Under the pieces are notes generated by a model. The model had not been told where the DNA came from and ran no database searches. It worked only from the letters and a program-made list of their open reading frames with translations. DNA of 7,982 nt from assembly GCA_003157295.1 (NCBI GenBank), contig PMJF01000032.1, positions 1 to 7,982 on the forward strand. Direction: 5' to 3'. A program made the translations under genes and the position numbers. Origin of the DNA: Candidatus Moraniibacteriota bacterium (lineage in GTDB: Bacteria; Patescibacteriota; Minisyncoccia; Moranbacterales; UBA11712). This document shows, one piece after another, positions 6,636-7,982 of this stretch (positions within the stretch are counted from its first letter, which is position 1; every line of letters begins with the position of its first letter).

Positions 6636-7256
6636 TCAACTCTCGGAAACGAGCGGCACGAAAACGAACCCCGGATATTCTTCTTCCCGGAATTCTTTCT
6701 CGGATAATTTTTCAAAAACCCAGATGCTGTTCCTGACGGGAATGACCAATCTCCCGCCGACGGCTAGTTGTTTTTTGAGATCTTTCGGAACCTCTAAGGC
6801 TGCTGCGGACACCAGTATCCTTTTGTAGGGCGATTCGTTGACATAGCCTTTCGTGCCGTCCGCGCAAATTATCTTGGCTTTCCCTCCTTCGATCAAGTGG
6901 TATTTGCTAATATTGTTCATTCCAAAATCGCGAAGGCTCTTGATTCTTTCGATCCCGATCACTTTCCCACTTTTTCCGACTATGTGCGCGAGAAGCGCGG
7001 TCGTCCAGCCCGATCCGGAACCAACATCCAAAACTTTATCCCCAATCTGCGAATCGAGTTTTTCCAACATAAAAGCCACGGTGAGTGGCTGAGAAATGGT
7101 CTGGCCTTGGCCGATGGGAAGCGGGATATTCGCCTGAGATGCCGATTGCACGTCATCCGGTAAAAAATCAATCCGCTTGATCTTCGAAAAGGCTTCGATT
7201 ATGCGGTCAGTCTTGAGATAGCCTTGATAGATCAGATCGCGAACAAGAGAATCCAT
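6636..7256 (-). CDS. pcm: Protein-L-isoaspartate O-methyltransferase
   Basis: 206 aa, close to the 208 aa of E. coli Pcm. The enzyme uses S-adenosylmethionine to methylate L-isoaspartyl residues in aged proteins, starting their repair to L-aspartate in the cytoplasm. Diagnostic features are IGQGQTISQP (48-57), the family's active-site segment with Ser55; the SAM-binding motif I VLDVGSGSG (75-83); the acidic residue in IGIE (E103) expected to bind the SAM ribose; and the C-terminal GGRLVIPV and FVPL segments. The protein is full length with no broken motifs. ATG 7256 lies 12 bp after the yjbQ-like stop codon, so the two are probably one transcript. No Shine-Dalgarno at normal spacing; a GGGGG run lies further upstream in the end of the previous gene. 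Stop is TGA. Confidence 0.95.
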   Translation of the reverse strand: MDSLVRDLIYQGYLKTDRIIEAFSKIKRIDFLPDDVQSASQANIPLPIGQGQTISQPLTVAFMLEKLDSQIGDKVLDVGSGSGWTTALLAHIVGKSGKVIGIERIKSLRDFGMNNISKYHLIEGGKAKIICADGTKGYVNESPYKRILVSAAALEVPKDLKKQLAVGGRLVIPVRNSIWVFEKLSEKEFREEEYPGFVFVPLVSES

Positions 7257-7268
7257 AAAAAAATACTA

Positions 7269-7709
7269 TTATTCCCCCATTGTCTGGACAATGATATCTC
7301 TCTTTCTTCCACCGTCCAGTTCGACCATAAAAATATTCTGCCTTTTCCCTAAAAGCAGCTTCCCTTCTTCGATCGGAACCGCCTCACTCACACCCAAGAT
7401 CAAATTTTTGCAATGGCTATGGCCGTTGCTCCTACCATCCGATTTCGATCCGGACTTGAGCTCAAAAAGATCATGCGAATATCTCTCGTCGATCGGAACA
7501 AGTTTATAAAGCAGCCGCTGAAAATCTTGCATCAGCAAGGTCTCGTTTTGATTGATCGAAATGCCGACAGTGGTATGGGGAGAAAATACCAGAACCTGGC
7601 CATTCTTGACCTTCGACTCCCTTACCGCTTCTTCGACCTCGTGAGTGATGTCGATAAATTCGATTTGGCTGCGAGATTCTTTTTCTATTTTTTGTTTGTG
7701 GACGATCAT
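7269..7709 (-). CDS. yjbQ: YjbQ/UPF0047 family protein (secondary thiamine-phosphate synthase family)
   Basis: 146 aa from ATG 7709, matching the family length (about 135-145 aa). An in-frame ATG at 7751 would add 14 residues encoded by a heptamer repeat, so it is rejected as the start. Family signatures: SPHTTVGISINQNE (43-56), YSHD (77-80), NGHSH (95-99), ILGVSEAVPIEEGKLLLGKRQ (104-124), and VELDGGRKRDIIVQTMGE at the end. The conserved His, Asp and Glu residues are thought to form a metal/ligand site. The family has a reported weak thiamine-phosphate synthase activity, but its physiological role is unsettled, so the enzyme name should be read as a family label. It lies between the malic enzyme gene and pcm. 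No Shine-Dalgarno; the leader is A-rich. Confidence 0.92.
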   Translation of the reverse strand: MIVHKQKIEKESRSQIEFIDITHEVEEAVRESKVKNGQVLVFSPHTTVGISINQNETLLMQDFQRLLYKLVPIDERYSHDLFELKSGSKSDGRSNGHSHCKNLILGVSEAVPIEEGKLLLGKRQNIFMVELDGGRKRDIIVQTMGE

Positions 7710-7712
7710 TTT

Positions 7713-7740
7713 TTTGTATTTTGTATTTAGTATTTGGTAT
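7713..7740. repeat. Four tandem 7-bp repeats before the YjbQ-family gene
   Basis: On the minus strand four copies of ATACNAA (ATACCAA, ATACTAA, ATACAAA, ATACAAA) run up to three bases before the preferred start codon. They make an A-rich, unstructured leader. Short tracts of this sort could vary in copy number by slippage and change leader length. Confidence 0.7.
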
Positions 7741-7752
7741 AAAAATAACATA

Positions 7753-7785
7753 CCAGATGCAAAAGACTATCCGCCAGATGCAAAA
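7753..7785. repeat. 12-bp direct repeat across the malic enzyme stop codon
   Basis: CCAGATGCAAAA occurs at 7753-7764 and again at 7774-7785, 21 bp apart. One copy is inside the last codons of the malic enzyme gene, the other just past its stop. It looks like a small local duplication. Confidence 0.7.
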
Positions 7786-7982
7786 ACTCCCGCCACTGCT
7801 TTCGCAACATTTTTGTCCAGCACCTCTGGCACTATTCTATCGTATTTTGGCTTTTTCACCAAGCCGGCGATTGCTTCGGCCGCTTTGATCTTGATCTTAT
7901 CCGTAATGAATCGGGTTCGCGTGTCGAGCGCGCCGCGGAAAATTCCAGGGAAAGCAAGGACATTATTGATCTGATTGGGAAA
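7767..7982 (-). CDS. Malic enzyme (NAD(P)-dependent, decarboxylating), C-terminal fragment at window edge
   Basis: The last 71 residues and the TAG stop are present; the rest lies beyond the right edge. Malic enzyme converts malate to pyruvate and CO2 while reducing NAD or NADP. The opening [20 protein letters not shown] is the strongly conserved nucleotide-domain segment of this family. The tail, with IPxx-like spacing ([23 protein letters not shown]), fits the short bacterial type of about 400 aa rather than the long fused MaeB. Cofactor preference cannot be judged from this fragment. The next gene on the strand begins 57 bp downstream (ATG 7709). No terminator lies between them, so cotranscription is likely. 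Confidence 0.93.
   Translation of the reverse strand, partial: FPNQINNVLAFPGIFRGALDTRTRFITDKIKIKAAEAIAGLVKKPKYDRIVPEVLDKNVAKAVAGVFASGG

Noticed and set aside
6585..6636. AGCTCT ... AGAGCT inverted repeat as a terminator for pcm
   Set aside because: Only 6 bp with a 40-nt loop and no GC-rich stem; not convincing as a terminator.
6520..6828. Plus-strand frame beginning MSNGIHF
   Set aside because: Its start comes from the inverted repeat arm and the rest runs antisense to the cluster promoter and pcm; no domain is visible.
7709..7751. Longer start for the YjbQ-family gene at ATG 7751
   Set aside because: The extra 14 residues come from the ATACNAA heptamer tract and extend beyond the family's normal N-terminus.
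7735..7755. 6-bp inverted repeat TGGTAT / ATACCA between the malic enzyme and YjbQ-family genes
   Set aside because: Short AT-rich stem with a 9-nt loop; too weak to call a terminator or a regulatory hairpin.
1..7982. CRISPR array, tRNA/rRNA genes, transposase or phage genes
   Set aside because: No regularly spaced repeats, cloverleaf sequences, or transposase/integrase motifs were seen on either strand.

Overview
The window looks like a piece of a bacterial chromosome from a small-genome lineage. My best guess is Patescibacteria (Candidate Phyla Radiation). The reasons are the AT-rich leaders with almost no Shine-Dalgarno sites, the run of small 'MNKK' single-anchor exported proteins of unknown function, and ClpB features such as a GEAGTGKT P-loop. 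This lineage call is inference; no marker gene here fixes it. TGA is used as a normal stop (for example at the end of pcm), so there is no sign of a recoded TGA.

All genes lie on the minus strand, so transcription runs from high to low coordinates. From right to left: (1) the C-terminal end of a malic enzyme (7767-7982), then a YjbQ/UPF0047 family protein (7269-7709) and a protein-L-isoaspartate O-methyltransferase (6636-7256), closely spaced and probably cotranscribed. (2) A strong sigma-70-type promoter (6569-6597) and a leader with a 13-bp inverted repeat, driving four tightly packed genes (5803-6465, 4031-5791, 3171-3995, 2281-3153). Each of these encodes a protein with an N-terminal membrane anchor and a large exported domain. 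The run ends at a rho-independent terminator (2230-2263). (3) clpB (1-2073, C-terminus cut by the window edge), with a promoter at 2162-2189, a CIRCE operator at 2130-2156, and two further hairpins in the leader. The last hairpin contains the Shine-Dalgarno sequence.

Functional reading: clpB (disaggregase) appears to be a heat-shock gene under HrcA/CIRCE control, perhaps with a second, RNA-level control through the hairpin over its ribosome binding site. Pcm repairs damaged aspartyl residues and so is a second protein-quality gene nearby. The four-gene cluster is the least explained part. Its members share a near-identical N-terminal anchor but carry different exteriors: two PsbP-like domains (one preceded by a cysteine-rich module), one eight-cysteine protein, and one 586-aa protein with a 'KPVIYLYP' domain. 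They look like a cotranscribed set of cell-surface proteins whose job cannot be assigned from sequence alone.

There is no stretch over 300 bases without a gene. The two longest gaps (2074-2280 and 6466-6635) are filled by the regulatory elements listed. No tRNA, rRNA, CRISPR array or transposase gene was seen.
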